The notes: generated from the letters alone by a model not told the origin. A DNA stretch of 64,000 nt from Igneacidithiobacillus copahuensis (GCF_018854015.1 NZ_JAAXYO010000165.1:77561-141560); one strand, 5' to 3'; numbered from the stretch's first letter, positions 41,629-52,184 are shown. A program made the numbers and translations.

Positions 41629-42292
41629 TTCTTTGCCTGCCCTCGACTGGGCGCCAGGGTCCTGGCAACGACCGGGAGCGCAGGCAGATGCCCCGGTATT
41701 GTTGTTGCTGCATGGTCTCGGCGCCAGTCAGGAGGACATGCAGGCGGTGGCGGAGCTTCTGGATCCGCAGCGGCGCTATCATCTGTTGACCCTGAATGCA
41801 CCACGGCGGGCGGTGACCCTGAATCGTGGGTATGTGATGCCAGCCTGGTATGATCTTCTCGGCCTCGGCCCGGATTCGGCGGAAGACGACGCCGGGATGC
41901 AGGCAATCGCCCGGTCCTTGCACGCTGCACTGGCACCGGTGATGCGCGGTAGCGGGTTGATCTTGGGGGGATTCTCCCAAGGTGCCGCCTTATCCCTGTA
42001 TTTGCACTTGCATGCGAGTTTTGCTGCGCGCGCCGTTTTGGTGTTCAGCGGCTACCTGCCCTTACGTCAGGTTACCCCGCCGGCTTCTGACAACGCGGCG
42101 CCCATTTTCTGGGGCCACGGCACCTACGATGATGTGCTACCGCTTGAGTACGCGCAGTGGGGCGAGGAGATCCTGCAGCGCCAAGGCTATGCGGTGACCT
42201 GCCGGGACTACCCGATGGGGCACAGCATCGTTCCAGAGGAAATTGCAGCGGCGCGGGAGTTTCTCGCCGCCAGCGCCGTCCAGCCGACCTGA
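41618..42292 (+). CDS. Carboxylesterase/phospholipase (YpfH/Est family, alpha/beta hydrolase)
   Basis: 224 residues from ATG 41618, overlapping the end of the regulator by 11 bp. An alpha/beta hydrolase of the carboxylesterase 2 (acyl-protein thioesterase-like) family: LLLHGLGASQEDM for the oxyanion region, nucleophile motif GGFSQGAALSL, then the acid HGTYDDVLP and histidine MGHSIVPEE. All three catalytic residues are visible. Substrates are probably short acyl esters. It is translationally coupled to the regulator, though the functional link is not clear. Confidence 0.85.
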   Translation: MADDSLPALDWAPGSWQRPGAQADAPVLLLLHGLGASQEDMQAVAELLDPQRRYHLLTLNAPRRAVTLNRGYVMPAWYDLLGLGPDSAEDDAGMQAIARSLHAALAPVMRGSGLILGGFSQGAALSLYLHLHASFAARAVLVFSGYLPLRQVTPPASDNAAPIFWGHGTYDDVLPLEYAQWGEEILQRQGYAVTCRDYPMGHSIVPEEIAAAREFLAASAVQPT

Positions 42293-43699
42293 TCACTCTG
42301 CGAAGATGAATTCCCCGAGCCCCCAGCGTGCGGCCAGGGTCTCGGTGGCGTTGAGCAGTTCCTCGGCACGGGTGGGATGATTGACGGGGGAGTTGGCGAT
42401 GCGCCGCAGGATCTCCTCGCGGTCACTGCCTTGGGAAAGCAGATGAATCAGTTCCCCGGCATCGCGCCCGACGATTTCGCCGCCAAGCAGCTCTCCGCTG
42501 TCCATGTCAGCGAGGATGCGGGCGAAGCCGCGGGTATCGTCCTGACCCAGAGCGCGCGGTGAGGTCTCGAAAGCGGCAAAACCCACCGCTGGCTCGAAGC
42601 CTTCGTCCTCTGCGGCATCCTCATCCATGCCAATGCGCGCCAGCTCCACCGCCGAATACACCAGTTCCGGTACCCAAAGCGGACTGCGCTCGCGGCAGTT
42701 GTCCCCCAGGATGTTGTCGATCACCAGGGTGGCATCGGCCAGGGCCTGATTGGCATTCATATACGGGCCGACCACATCGCCAATGGCGTAAATGCCACTT
42801 TCCGCCGTTTCCAGGTGCGCGTTCGTCTGCACAAAACCCAGCTCGTCGGTGGCAACCTGCGTGTTTTCCAAGCCGAGCCCGGCGGTATGGGCGGAACGTC
42901 CGGTGGCAAAGAGCACCCAATCCCCCGACTCCCGCTCGCCGGCGGCATTCGCAACCCAGGCCTTGCCATCATCGACGCCGGAATCGCTCACTGCAAAGCC
43001 GTGCCGTGCTTCGATCTGGAGTTCCTTGAGGGCATCCATGAGCGCATCCTTGGCTTGCGGCGAGTAGCGCAGGTGGTGCAAGGGGGCAGAATTGACCAGC
43101 CAGCGTACTTCCTTGCCCAGTTGGGTGAAGATGTAGGCGAACTCCGTGCCAATCACGCCGCCGCCGACAATGATGACCCGATCTCCCGCGGGTACGCCAT
43201 CATCAAAGAGCATGTCGCTGTGCAGAATCTTGCCGGCCTGCAACTGGGCACCCTGGGGCAGATGCGGTACGGATCCGGTGGCGATCACGCTGCTATGTGT
43301 TTGGATTATCTCTTCGCCAGCGTTGGTCTGGATTGCAATTTCGTGCGCACTACGGTAACTGCCGAGCCCTTGGTAGAGCTGCACACCCAGGCGTTTGAGG
43401 TAGTCCGTGTAGCTCTCGCGCACCGTCTCGACGACCTTGCGCTGATGTTGCCAGGCTTGCGCCATGTCGCCTCGCAGTGCTGCACCGACGATTCCGCGCC
43501 CAGCAAAATGACGACTGTTTTCGATCCACTTGGCGGTTTCATGCCAGTCTTTTTTGGGCACACAGCCGCGGTTGAGACAGGTGCCACCCCAGGTATCTTT
43601 TTCGATGATGGCGACCTTTTTACCCCGTAAGGCGCCCAGCACGGCGGCACGATATCCGCCCGGACCACTGCCAATGATAACGATGTCGAATTCTTTCAT
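42293..43699 (-). CDS. Dihydrolipoyl dehydrogenase-like flavoprotein disulfide oxidoreductase
   Basis: 468 residues. FAD site DIVIIGSGPGGYRAAVLGALRGKKVAIIEKDTWGGTCLNRGCVPKK includes the redox disulfide CLNRGC. A NAD(P) site VIIVGGGVIGTEFAYIF follows, and the C-terminal base motif is present as NHPTRAEE. The family includes dihydrolipoyl dehydrogenase and related soluble reductases. No 2-oxoacid dehydrogenase genes lie nearby, so the partner is unknown; a role with lipoyl-binding sulfur proteins (sHdr system) of sulfur oxidisers is possible but not shown. The gene lies 76 bp after the oxoamine synthase on the same strand. Confidence 0.85.
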   Translation of the reverse strand: MKEFDIVIIGSGPGGYRAAVLGALRGKKVAIIEKDTWGGTCLNRGCVPKKDWHETAKWIENSRHFAGRGIVGAALRGDMAQAWQHQRKVVETVRESYTDYLKRLGVQLYQGLGSYRSAHEIAIQTNAGEEIIQTHSSVIATGSVPHLPQGAQLQAGKILHSDMLFDDGVPAGDRVIIVGGGVIGTEFAYIFTQLGKEVRWLVNSAPLHHLRYSPQAKDALMDALKELQIEARHGFAVSDSGVDDGKAWVANAAGERESGDWVLFATGRSAHTAGLGLENTQVATDELGFVQTNAHLETAESGIYAIGDVVGPYMNANQALADATLVIDNILGDNCRERSPLWVPELVYSAVELARIGMDEDAAEDEGFEPAVGFAAFETSPRALGQDDTRGFARILADMDSGELLGGEIVGRDAGELIHLLSQGSDREEILRRIANSPVNHPTRAEELLNATETLAARWGLGEFIFAE

Positions 43700-43775
43700 A
43701 GGCCCCTCGAAGTGTTTTGCCCAGTGTACCCGTTTTTGCTGACAAACTCAGCCGTTGCGCAGGGTTTTGAGAGGG

Positions 43776-45065
43776 CTAGAGCAAGGCCGCGATCTGGGTC
43801 AGGGTTCCCTCGATGTCTTGGGCGCTGTGTTCACTGCTGACAAAAAAGCGCAGACGGGCGCGACGCTCGGGAACGGCGGGATAGAGGATAGGCTGCACGT
43901 CAATGCCCGTCTGCAGCAATTGCTCTGAAAGCTGCACGGCGCGCAGAGAGCTGCCAACGATCCAGGGAACGATGGCGAAGCCCTGGCTGGGTCCAGGGTC
44001 GATACCGAGCTCTCGGAAACCTTCCAGCAAGCGCTGTCCGCCGTTTTGCAACCGACTCACCCGTTCGGGTTCCCGCTGCAGGATTTTCAGCGCCTGCAAG
44101 GCGGCGGCACCATCGGCAGGTGACAGACCAACGCTGTACAAAAATCCTGGCGCCAGGTAGCGTAACTGATCGATGAGCTCCTGACTGCCGGCAACGAAGC
44201 CGCCGCAGCTCGCCAAGGTCTTGCTCAAGGTGCCCATCCAGATGTCGACTTCTCGGCCATCCACGGAGAAATGGCTGGCGATGCCGCCACCACTCGGCCC
44301 CAATACCCCAAGGCTATGCGCCTCATCCACCATCAGCCAAGCGGCAAAGCGCTTTTTGATTTCCAGCAGGCGGGGGAGATCGGGGTAATCGCCGTCCATA
44401 CTGTAAATCCCCTCTACCGCGATCAGGCAGCGCTCCGCTTGCCGCCGGTGGGTGCGAAGCAGCTCCGTCAGGGATTGCCAGTCGTTGTGGGGAAAGGGAA
44501 GACGCTGGGCTCCCGAGAGCTTTGCCCCCAGAACGATACTGTTGTGGGCATACTCGTCGTGCAGGATCAGATCCCTGGGCCCCAAGAGCTGCCCGATCAC
44601 GCTGACGTTGGTAGCATGGCCGCTGACCAGAGCCAGAGCATCGTCCACCTCATAAAAATCTGCCAGCGCGCGCTCCAGTGCCTGATGAAAGGGCCGTTCG
44701 CCGGAGACGATGCGACTGGCAGATACCGAAGTTCCATACTCGTCGATGGCCGCCTTGGCCGCCGCGCTGACTTCCGGGTGGCCCGCCAGTCCCAGGTAGT
44801 TGTAACTGGAAAAATTGATCAGTTCCCGCCCGGCAATGTGGCTATGCGCTGCGGAACTTCCCGCGCGCAGACGAAAGAATGGGCTGGCGACGCCGAACTG
44901 CGCAGCGCCCTGGCGCATTAGGGAAACCTGCTGATAGCCTGGAGTGCTGGACAGGTCTGTACGCCTGTCGCTCTGATCTGGGCGGGGCGGCTCTGTGGTA
45001 ATCTGTGGTGGAATAGAGGATTCCCGCAGCAGTTCAGCCTTTTCTTCGGCACTCAGGCGACGCAC
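43776..45065 (-). CDS. PLP-dependent alpha-oxoamine synthase (Spt/AONS family)
   Basis: 429 residues. Fold type I PLP enzyme of the alpha-oxoamine synthase family: INFSSYNYLGLAGHPEV, SASRIVSGERPFHQALERALADF, the aspartate in MVDEAHSLGVLGPSGGG and the PLP-lysine in MGTLSKTLASCGGFVAGS. These enzymes condense an acyl thioester with an amino acid (serine, alanine or glycine) with loss of CO2 to give an aminoketone. An N-terminal extension of about 60 residues is atypical of BioF. It starts 3 bp after the polyketide synthase stop, so the two are coupled and the PKS acyl chain is its likely substrate. BioF or KBL are unlikely given this context. Confidence 0.88.
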   Translation of the reverse strand: MRRLSAEEKAELLRESSIPPQITTEPPRPDQSDRRTDLSSTPGYQQVSLMRQGAAQFGVASPFFRLRAGSSAAHSHIAGRELINFSSYNYLGLAGHPEVSAAAKAAIDEYGTSVSASRIVSGERPFHQALERALADFYEVDDALALVSGHATNVSVIGQLLGPRDLILHDEYAHNSIVLGAKLSGAQRLPFPHNDWQSLTELLRTHRRQAERCLIAVEGIYSMDGDYPDLPRLLEIKKRFAAWLMVDEAHSLGVLGPSGGGIASHFSVDGREVDIWMGTLSKTLASCGGFVAGSQELIDQLRYLAPGFLYSVGLSPADGAAALQALKILQREPERVSRLQNGGQRLLEGFRELGIDPGPSQGFAIVPWIVGSSLRAVQLSEQLLQTGIDVQPILYPAVPERRARLRFFVSSEHSAQDIEGTLTQIAALL

Positions 45066-45068
45066 CGA

Positions 45069-48000
45069 TCAGACCTCGCTTGCCGCCGACCGGGCGGCAT
45101 ATTCCCCGGCCACGCCATGCCGGCGTGCCATGTCCAAAACCTGCTCCTCGCCGCTGGGAGCGCTCTGCTCTTCGCGCCACTCCATTAGCAAGCGCTGAGA
45201 CAGCGCAAAAACCGTGGGCTGCTCACTCAGGATAAAAGTGGGGATCTTCAAGCCCGTTCGCTCCTCCAGCGCCATGACGAGCTCCATGCCCATTAGGGAA
45301 TCGAAACCGAGATCCGTCAGCTTCTTGCGAGGATCGATCTGTTCGGCAGGCAGACGCAGGATCTGCGCTACCTCTGCGCTAATCCAGCCCTGCAGATGCT
45401 CCAATGCCTCCTCTCTGGACAGCGCGACAAGCTCGATGCGCCAGTCGTGCTGACCGGTCGCAACCTTGCTGCCAGCGGGCTCCTGGTCGAGTTCTTCGTA
45501 GGGACACCCTTGCACCCAAGGCAAGGATGTGCGCAGCACCTGCCAGTGAAGGTCGGCCACCGCCAGCTCGGGGAGGTTCTCGGCAATGGCCCACTCCATG
45601 GCGTCCAGTGCCTGGCTGGCAGAAATGGCACGGCCGCCCAAGCGGCGCTGCAAAAGCTCCTGGGTTTCTCGGTGCCGGGTCAGGTAGCCTGCATCGGCAA
45701 TGGGTCCAAACTGCAGCGTAGTGGCCGGCATCCCTAGCGCGTGTCGGTGACGCGCCAAGGCTTCCAGAGCGGCGTTCGCGGCCACGTACGCGCCCTGTCC
45801 TACATTGCCCAGCAAGTTGGCAATGGAAGAGTAGAGCACAAAAAAGTCCAACGGCTGACCCTTGCTCAGCTCGTGTAGGTGCCAGGCGCCATCCACCTTC
45901 GGTTCGAGAACCTGGGCGATTGCGTCTTCCTGTAGTTGCTCCACCAGGGCATCCGCAATGACCGCAGCGGCGTGGATGATGCCCCGCACCGATCCCCAGG
46001 CGGCGAGTTCGGTGAAGAGTGTGGCGACGGCAGCGCGGTCGCGCACATCCACAGCGCGTACGCGAATTTCCGCAGTCGACTCGTAGGGCTGCAAAGTTGT
46101 TTCGGCTTCCGGACCCAGGTTGCCTTGACGAGAGAGGAGCGCAAGCTTGCGCGCACCACGAAGCAGGAGGCGTTGCGCCGTTGCCAGGCCCAGGCCGGAG
46201 CTTCCGCCACTGATCACATACACGCCCTCGGGATCGAGCTGCAGAGGCGTGGGGACAAGCGGCGCCGGCGCCGAATGTGGCAGGAAAGGTCCGTGGGTGT
46301 CGATGACGATCTTGCCGATCTGCCGGGATTGCTGCATGTAACGGAAGGCGTCGGGGGCCGCATGGCTGGCAAATACGGTGCTGGGAAGGGGCATGAATTC
46401 TTGCCGCACGAAGGCTTCCAACAATTGCGTAAAGATCGCTTGCGTCCGCTGCGGATGGAGGGCCAGGAGCTGGTCGGCGTCGATGCCGAAGTAGCTCAGG
46501 TTATTGCGCATGGGGCGCAGCCCCAGAAGGGTATCGTTGTAAAAATCCCGCTTGCCCAATTCCAGAAAGCGCCCAAAGGGTTTGAGTAGGCGCAGGCTGC
46601 GGTCCATCGCTTCGCCGGCGAGACTGTTGAGTACCAAATCGACGCCTTCGCCCTCGGTGTCCGCCAGGATGGCGTCGGCGAAGTCCAGACTGCGCGAGTC
46701 ATAGAGGTGGTGCACGCCCAGTAGGCGCAGGAAGTCCCGCTTGGCGGCGGAGCCGGCGGTAGCAAAGATTTCTGCGCCCCGCAGCTGGGCGATCTGGATG
46801 GCCGCGAGGCCGACGGCGCCGGCAGCACCATGGATGAGCACCCGCTCGCCGCGGGTCATGCGTCCCAGCTCGATCAGCCCATACCAGGCGGTGAAGAAGG
46901 CGGTGGGTAGACCGGCTGCCGAAACCCAGTCGAGTCCTTCCGGGATCGCCGCCAAGGCATGCTCCGGGGTCAGAACCCGATTGGCCAGGCTGCGTGGGGC
47001 GAATCCCAAGACCCGGTCGCCCACCCGCCAACGCGATACGTTTTGGCCGACGCGCCGCACTGTGCCGGCAAACTCGAGCCCCAGTCCTGGGCCGGCAAAG
47101 CCCGCCTCCAGCGCCTCGTCGCCCACCAGTCCCAGGGCATACATCACATCGCGAAAGTTGAGCCCTGCTGCCATGGTCTCGACTTCGACAGAATTCCCCG
47201 GTAATTCCGTGGGGGAAGATCGCGTTTCCCAGGCAAGGTAGCGCAACTGTCCGGCGCGGGCATTGTTCAGATACTGGATCTGTCCGCTAGGAACGGCAGC
47301 CATGTCGTGCCCTTCACGCACCCGTAAAACCTGGCGGTGGCCATCGGCATCGAGGAAAATTTCACTTTCGTTGTCGGCTTCGAGGATCTCGTGGGCCAGG
47401 GCTTCGGCAGATTGCTGGGAATCGGCCAGACTGTCCAAAATGCGCAGTCGCAGGTTCGTCCACTCATTGGCGAGAGAACGCACGAAAGCGGCGAGAGCGG
47501 CGGCGGCGGCATTCTCGGTCTGCCTGCCTCGTGACTGCAATGCCCCCGGCAGCAGCAGGTCGACGCGCAGCGGCGGGGAATGCTCCCGACAAATCCGCAA
47601 GATCGCTCGTAGTTCCAGGATAGCGGTGGCGATGACTGCACTAGGAGAGTTCTGGTCAGGATCGCGCAGCGGCGGCGCGAAGACCAGAACGGCGGGAGCC
47701 TCTTCGTGCAGGGATGCAGCGGTGAATTCATTGGGTAACCACTGCCGGTAAGGCGCGTCGAGCTTCTGCAGGGCCGTGGATAGCGCCTCCGGTATAGCGC
47801 CCAGCAACGCGATGGACTGCCATTCCGCCCGCAGGCTGCATTGCGGGGCCTGCAGCAGCAGGATCCAAGCGGGTTCTTCCCGGGTTTGGAGAAGGGTTGC
47901 TTCCCAACCCAGAGCGCTGGCTGCTTCCCCTAGTTCTGCCGGGGGCAGGAAAAAGCCGTTGGATAACTCGTTGTGCAGCGGAGAGGTTCCCGCCAGCAGC

Positions 48001-51000
48001 ACGATCCCCTGTGGACGAAGCAAGGCTCTGGCCTGTTGTAGCAGATCGTCCCAGGCGCCAGGTTGCAGCGGGTCGGTATGCAGCACCAGCAGGTCGAAGC
48101 CCCGGAGATGCTCCGGCACCTGTTGCAAGCTATGCACCGGCCAATCCACCCGCTCATCCTCCAGCATCGCCGGGCGCAATCCACAGCGGCGGAAACGCGC
48201 CGAATTGCTCTCCAGCCGAGGCAGTATCTGCCAGCCAGCATCGCTATATTCGGCAATGCTGCAGACTCGCTGCCGCGGTGTCTGATCGGTCAACCAGTTG
48301 GCCAGGACCTCCGCCAGATCTGCCAGATAGGTCTCCAGATCCCGTCGCCACCAATCCCCGGTCAGGAGGGGATCGTCGCCTTCCCCAAGACCCTGTCGTC
48401 GCAGTTTCCAACGGCCTGCCGCTACCGTCCAGGGCAGGCTTTCCGGGTAGTCCTGCAGGAGGGTCTGCCACAATGCCCCCGCCTGCTCCCCCTCGTCCAT
48501 CTGCAGGTAGCTGTGGACCAGTGGCAGGAACTCTTCGCGCCGCCGGGTCAGGATGGGACTGCCCTGCAGCAGCTCTCTGCAGCGTGTGGCGATGGCTGGC
48601 AATTGTAACGGGGTGCTGCTTTCGGCACGGTCCAGGGCCAGCAGATTACGGGTGAAATAGCGTGGTACTGCTTCCTGTTTGCCCGGCAGGCGCAATTCCT
48701 GCAGCCGCACGCCGCGGGCATTCAGGGTCACCAGTCCACGGGGGTCAATGAGCTGAAGCCGGGCCAGCAGCGAATGGGGTGAGCGCCGATCCAGGCGCAC
48801 TCGGGCGCTGACTTTGGTATCTCGCTGTGGCCAGTAATCCAGGCGCTCGATGCGCACCGGTACAAAAGCGGACGTTCCCTGTTGGGGCTCGCCTGCCAGC
48901 AGGTCGATGAACAGTTGCAGGGCCCCGTCCAGCATACTGGGATCCAGGAACAGACGGGAATGCAGGTTGTCTGGCAGAGCGCTGCGCAGCTCGGCGTCCA
49001 CTCCGACAGGGGAGCAGAGACCGCTCTGGACGGTCTGGAAACTGGGACCATACTGCAGCCCAAGCCGGCTTGCCATCTGGTAGTGGGCTGCAGGCATGAG
49101 CTCCCGTGCGGATGGGCTCGCCAGCGGCTCCGTAGCTGCGGGTACCGTAGCGTGGAGTGGCCGCAGACGCGCCCGCAGATGCTCGGTCCAGGACTCGTGC
49201 ATCTCCTTGCGGGATTGCACCCGCAGGCGACCCTCCAGCCACTGGCTACGGATGATTCGGCTCTGCTCGGCTTCCAGTACCAGGGGCGCCAGAATCTCCA
49301 GGTCCTCAATGCACAGGGCGGGTGCTTCGGGAAACTGTTGCCGGCCCAGCGCCAGGACCAGTTCCACGAAGCCCGCGCCGGGAAAGAGTACATCGCCCCC
49401 TACCTGATGGTCCGCCAACCAGGGCTGCAGTGTGGTATCCAGACGCTGCTCCCAGAGCCCGGGATGTCCGGCCACCGCATGACCGAGCAGGGGATGACGC
49501 TCGTAGCGGTACAGCAAGCCGCAGGATTCTGCTGTGGAATCCTGCCAGTGGCGCTCCCGTTGCCAGGGATAGCTGGGGAGATCCACGGGGGGCAGGGGGC
49601 GCGGATAAAAGCGGTCCCACTGGCGCGGCAGACCGCTCAGCCACAGGCTGTCGAGAGTCTTTTGCAGGGCTGTCCGTTGTTCCGTCACGTCGCGTTGCAG
49701 CGTTGCCAGAGCCCTGCCATTGCGACCTTGCGCCTCGAAAATCTCACGCAAGTAGGTACGCAATACGGGGTGGCCACCGAGCTCCAGCAGCAGCTCACAG
49801 TGCTCTATCAGGGCAGTGGCGGCTTCGCGGAAGCGCACAGGCTGACGTACATTCTGCCACCAATATTCAGAGCCCAGTTCGCTGCCAAGCAGCCGGCTTC
49901 CGGTCACGGTAGAGAAGAAAGGGATGTCGCCAATCTTGGGGGTCAATTTCGCCAGAGAAACGAGAAGATCGTCTCGTAAAGCATCCATGGCGGGGCCATG
50001 GAACGGATAGTCCACCGGCAAGCGTTTGTACGGGATCTGTGCGGATCGCAGTTGCTGCTCGAACTGGGTCAGGGAATCGCTATCTCCGACTACGGTACAG
50101 CCCTTGGGGCTGTTGTCGGCGGCCAGCCACAGACTATTGTCGAGGCCAGCATCGGCCAGTCGCGCAGCCATTGTCTCGGCCGCGCAGCCGACGGCGGTCA
50201 TTTGCCCCAGGCCGCGGGTGCCTTCCTGCGCCTGACTGCGAGCGTGAATGACGCGGGTGGCGTCGGCCAGAGAGAGTGCGCCACAGGCCCAGGCCGCCGC
50301 CACTTCGCCAAGGCTGTGCCCAATCACCGCTGCCGGCTCGATCCCTTGGGCACGCAACCAGACAGTTTGCGCCACTTGCAGGGCAAACAGGGCGGGCTGT
50401 GCATGCATCGTGCTGTCGTAGCGGTCTACCGCCTGTTCCTCCCATAACTCATCGCGCAGGCGATAGCCCGCCAACGGCACAAAGGTCTGGTCGATTTCGT
50501 CTATGACGGCGGCGACCTCAGGAAGACCCAGCAGATCTCGGCCCATGCCTACCCATTGGCAGCCGTTACCCGAGTAGACAAAAGCCACGGGCAAGGTTTC
50601 CTCGGGCCGGTACCAATGACGCAAGCTTGTCTCGGAGGAAGGGTCGTTACCATCGGCCAGCCCTAGGAGTTGCCCCTGGAGTTCCTCGCGCGTTGCGAAC
50701 CAAAGGATGACGCCCTGATCCAGTTCTGGCTGGCGGAAGTTCAGTTGATAGAGAGCCCGTTCCCAGTCTTGCCGCGACAGGGGCGCGAGAAAATCCCGCA
50801 GCTCCCTTGCCCAGGTCCGCAGTGCGGCTTCCGTAGCGGCACTGAGCAGGAGAGGGCGACGGGGAGGAATCTGGACCGGCGCGTCTTTCCGGCGTGGCGC
50901 GCGCCAGCGCGGTGGGCTTTGCAGGATGGCATGAGCGTTGGCCCCACCAAAACCAAAAGAGTTGACGCCCATGGTCAGGGTACCTTGGGCAGGCAGAGAG

Positions 51001-52184
51001 CGCAGTTCGCGGACGATCTCCAGGGGATAGTGGTCCAGGGGCAGACGCGGGTTGATGGAATCCACGCCGATGGTGGGAGGGACCTGGCGCGCATGCAGAC
51101 TATGGATGACCTTGAGCAATCCGGGTACCGCCGATGCCGTTTCCAGATGCCCCAGATTGCTCTTCACGGAGCCGACCAGCAACGGATCGTTGCGTTCTTC
51201 GGTGAGAGCGGCGCCAATGGCTTCCAGCTCAATGGGGTCCCCTACCGCTGTTCCGGTTCCATGCGCCTCTACATAGTGCAACTGGAGCGGATCAACGCCC
51301 GCTTGCGGGTACACCTGGGTCAACAGCGCCGCCTGGGCCGCCGCGCTGGGCACCGTCAGGCCGGATTTATACCCATCGGTATTGTTGCCGGTGCCCAGCA
51401 CTACCGCTAGGATTGGATCACCGTCCCGCCGCGCCCGCTCCAGGGTCTTCAGCAAAAACACTCCGCCGCCCTCGGCGCGCACATACCCATCGGCGCCTTC
51501 CTGAAAGGGTCGGCTACGACCACTGGCGGAAAGCATGGAAGCCTTGGAAAAAATGAGGAAGCCGAAGGGATGCAAGTGCAGGTTGATGGCACCACTGAGG
51601 GCCAACTCACATTCCCCTTGCAGCAGAGACTCACAGGCCCGGTGAAAGGCCACCAGCCCCGAGGAACAGGCGGTGTCGATGACCAGGCTGGGGCCCCGCC
51701 AGTCGAAGACGTAGGAGAGCCGATTGGCGGCAATGCTGGCAGTGACCCCAGTGGCCGAATTCGGTCCCAGGGCAGCCAGGTCGTCGGCAAAGCGATAGCC
51801 ATAATCGGTGCTCGCGAGGCCCAGAAACACGCCCGTTGGGCTGCCGCGCAGGCGACGGATGGGTTGCCCTGCCTGGACCAGCGCCTCCCAGGTCATCTCC
51901 AGCAACAGCCGCTGTTGCGGGTCCATGGCTGCCGCTTCCCGGGGCGAGATGCGAAAGAAGCCAGCATCAAAGCCGGCTATGTCGCCCAAGCTCCCGGCGG
52001 CAAAGGTCACGGAAGTGCCGGGATGTCCGCGCAGCGCATGCGCAAAAGCCGATTGCCCCCAACGGTCGGGGGCCACCCGAGTCAGCAATGACTCGCCGGC
52101 GACCAGGGCCTGCCAAAAGCGGGTGTCGGCCCGCTGCGGCAGTCGCGCTGCCTGGCCAACAATGGCAATGGCATTTTTGATCAT
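45069..52184 (-). CDS. Highly reducing type I polyketide synthase (KS-AT-DH-psiMT-ER-KR-ACP)
   Basis: 2371 residues. KS (about 1-430): Cys173 in DTACSSG, EAHGTGTAVGDP, SNLGHLE. AT (about 530-830): Ser624 in GHSLGEV; YPFH at the specificity motif leaves malonyl versus methylmalonyl open. DH (about 895-1180): His926 in HQVGGDVLFP. A C-methyltransferase-like region (about 1220-1500) lacks the glycine-rich SAM motif and looks inactive. ER (about 1540-1880): IHGAAGAVGLAAIQIAQ. KR (about 1960-2170): GGSSGLGLATAQ and YSSIANLLGNVGQGAYVAAN. ACP: Ser2296 in LGFDSLMG. No thioesterase is present. One complete reducing module probably works iteratively to make a saturated chain, released by the downstream oxoamine synthase. 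Confidence 0.95.
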   Translation of the reverse strand: MIKNAIAIVGQAARLPQRADTRFWQALVAGESLLTRVAPDRWGQSAFAHALRGHPGTSVTFAAGSLGDIAGFDAGFFRISPREAAAMDPQQRLLLEMTWEALVQAGQPIRRLRGSPTGVFLGLASTDYGYRFADDLAALGPNSATGVTASIAANRLSYVFDWRGPSLVIDTACSSGLVAFHRACESLLQGECELALSGAINLHLHPFGFLIFSKASMLSASGRSRPFQEGADGYVRAEGGGVFLLKTLERARRDGDPILAVVLGTGNNTDGYKSGLTVPSAAAQAALLTQVYPQAGVDPLQLHYVEAHGTGTAVGDPIELEAIGAALTEERNDPLLVGSVKSNLGHLETASAVPGLLKVIHSLHARQVPPTIGVDSINPRLPLDHYPLEIVRELRSLPAQGTLTMGVNSFGFGGANAHAILQSPPRWRAPRRKDAPVQIPPRRPLLLSAATEAALRTWARELRDFLAPLSRQDWERALYQLNFRQPELDQGVILWFATREELQGQLLGLADGNDPSSETSLRHWYRPEETLPVAFVYSGNGCQWVGMGRDLLGLPEVAAVIDEIDQTFVPLAGYRLRDELWEEQAVDRYDSTMHAQPALFALQVAQTVWLRAQGIEPAAVIGHSLGEVAAAWACGALSLADATRVIHARSQAQEGTRGLGQMTAVGCAAETMAARLADAGLDNSLWLAADNSPKGCTVVGDSDSLTQFEQQLRSAQIPYKRLPVDYPFHGPAMDALRDDLLVSLAKLTPKIGDIPFFSTVTGSRLLGSELGSEYWWQNVRQPVRFREAATALIEHCELLLELGGHPVLRTYLREIFEAQGRNGRALATLQRDVTEQRTALQKTLDSLWLSGLPRQWDRFYPRPLPPVDLPSYPWQRERHWQDSTAESCGLLYRYERHPLLGHAVAGHPGLWEQRLDTTLQPWLADHQVGGDVLFPGAGFVELVLALGRQQFPEAPALCIEDLEILAPLVLEAEQSRIIRSQWLEGRLRVQSRKEMHESWTEHLRARLRPLHATVPAATEPLASPSARELMPAAHYQMASRLGLQYGPSFQTVQSGLCSPVGVDAELRSALPDNLHSRLFLDPSMLDGALQLFIDLLAGEPQQGTSAFVPVRIERLDYWPQRDTKVSARVRLDRRSPHSLLARLQLIDPRGLVTLNARGVRLQELRLPGKQEAVPRYFTRNLLALDRAESSTPLQLPAIATRCRELLQGSPILTRRREEFLPLVHSYLQMDEGEQAGALWQTLLQDYPESLPWTVAAGRWKLRRQGLGEGDDPLLTGDWWRRDLETYLADLAEVLANWLTDQTPRQRVCSIAEYSDAGWQILPRLESNSARFRRCGLRPAMLEDERVDWPVHSLQQVPEHLRGFDLLVLHTDPLQPGAWDDLLQQARALLRPQGIVLLAGTSPLHNELSNGFFLPPAELGEAASALGWEATLLQTREEPAWILLLQAPQCSLRAEWQSIALLGAIPEALSTALQKLDAPYRQWLPNEFTAASLHEEAPAVLVFAPPLRDPDQNSPSAVIATAILELRAILRICREHSPPLRVDLLLPGALQSRGRQTENAAAAALAAFVRSLANEWTNLRLRILDSLADSQQSAEALAHEILEADNESEIFLDADGHRQVLRVREGHDMAAVPSGQIQYLNNARAGQLRYLAWETRSSPTELPGNSVEVETMAAGLNFRDVMYALGLVGDEALEAGFAGPGLGLEFAGTVRRVGQNVSRWRVGDRVLGFAPRSLANRVLTPEHALAAIPEGLDWVSAAGLPTAFFTAWYGLIELGRMTRGERVLIHGAAGAVGLAAIQIAQLRGAEIFATAGSAAKRDFLRLLGVHHLYDSRSLDFADAILADTEGEGVDLVLNSLAGEAMDRSLRLLKPFGRFLELGKRDFYNDTLLGLRPMRNNLSYFGIDADQLLALHPQRTQAIFTQLLEAFVRQEFMPLPSTVFASHAAPDAFRYMQQSRQIGKIVIDTHGPFLPHSAPAPLVPTPLQLDPEGVYVISGGSSGLGLATAQRLLLRGARKLALLSRQGNLGPEAETTLQPYESTAEIRVRAVDVRDRAAVATLFTELAAWGSVRGIIHAAAVIADALVEQLQEDAIAQVLEPKVDGAWHLHELSKGQPLDFFVLYSSIANLLGNVGQGAYVAANAALEALARHRHALGMPATTLQFGPIADAGYLTRHRETQELLQRRLGGRAISASQALDAMEWAIAENLPELAVADLHWQVLRTSLPWVQGCPYEELDQEPAGSKVATGQHDWRIELVALSREEALEHLQGWISAEVAQILRLPAEQIDPRKKLTDLGFDSLMGMELVMALEERTGLKIPTFILSEQPTVFALSQRLLMEWREEQSAPSGEEQVLDMARRHGVAGEYAARSAASEV

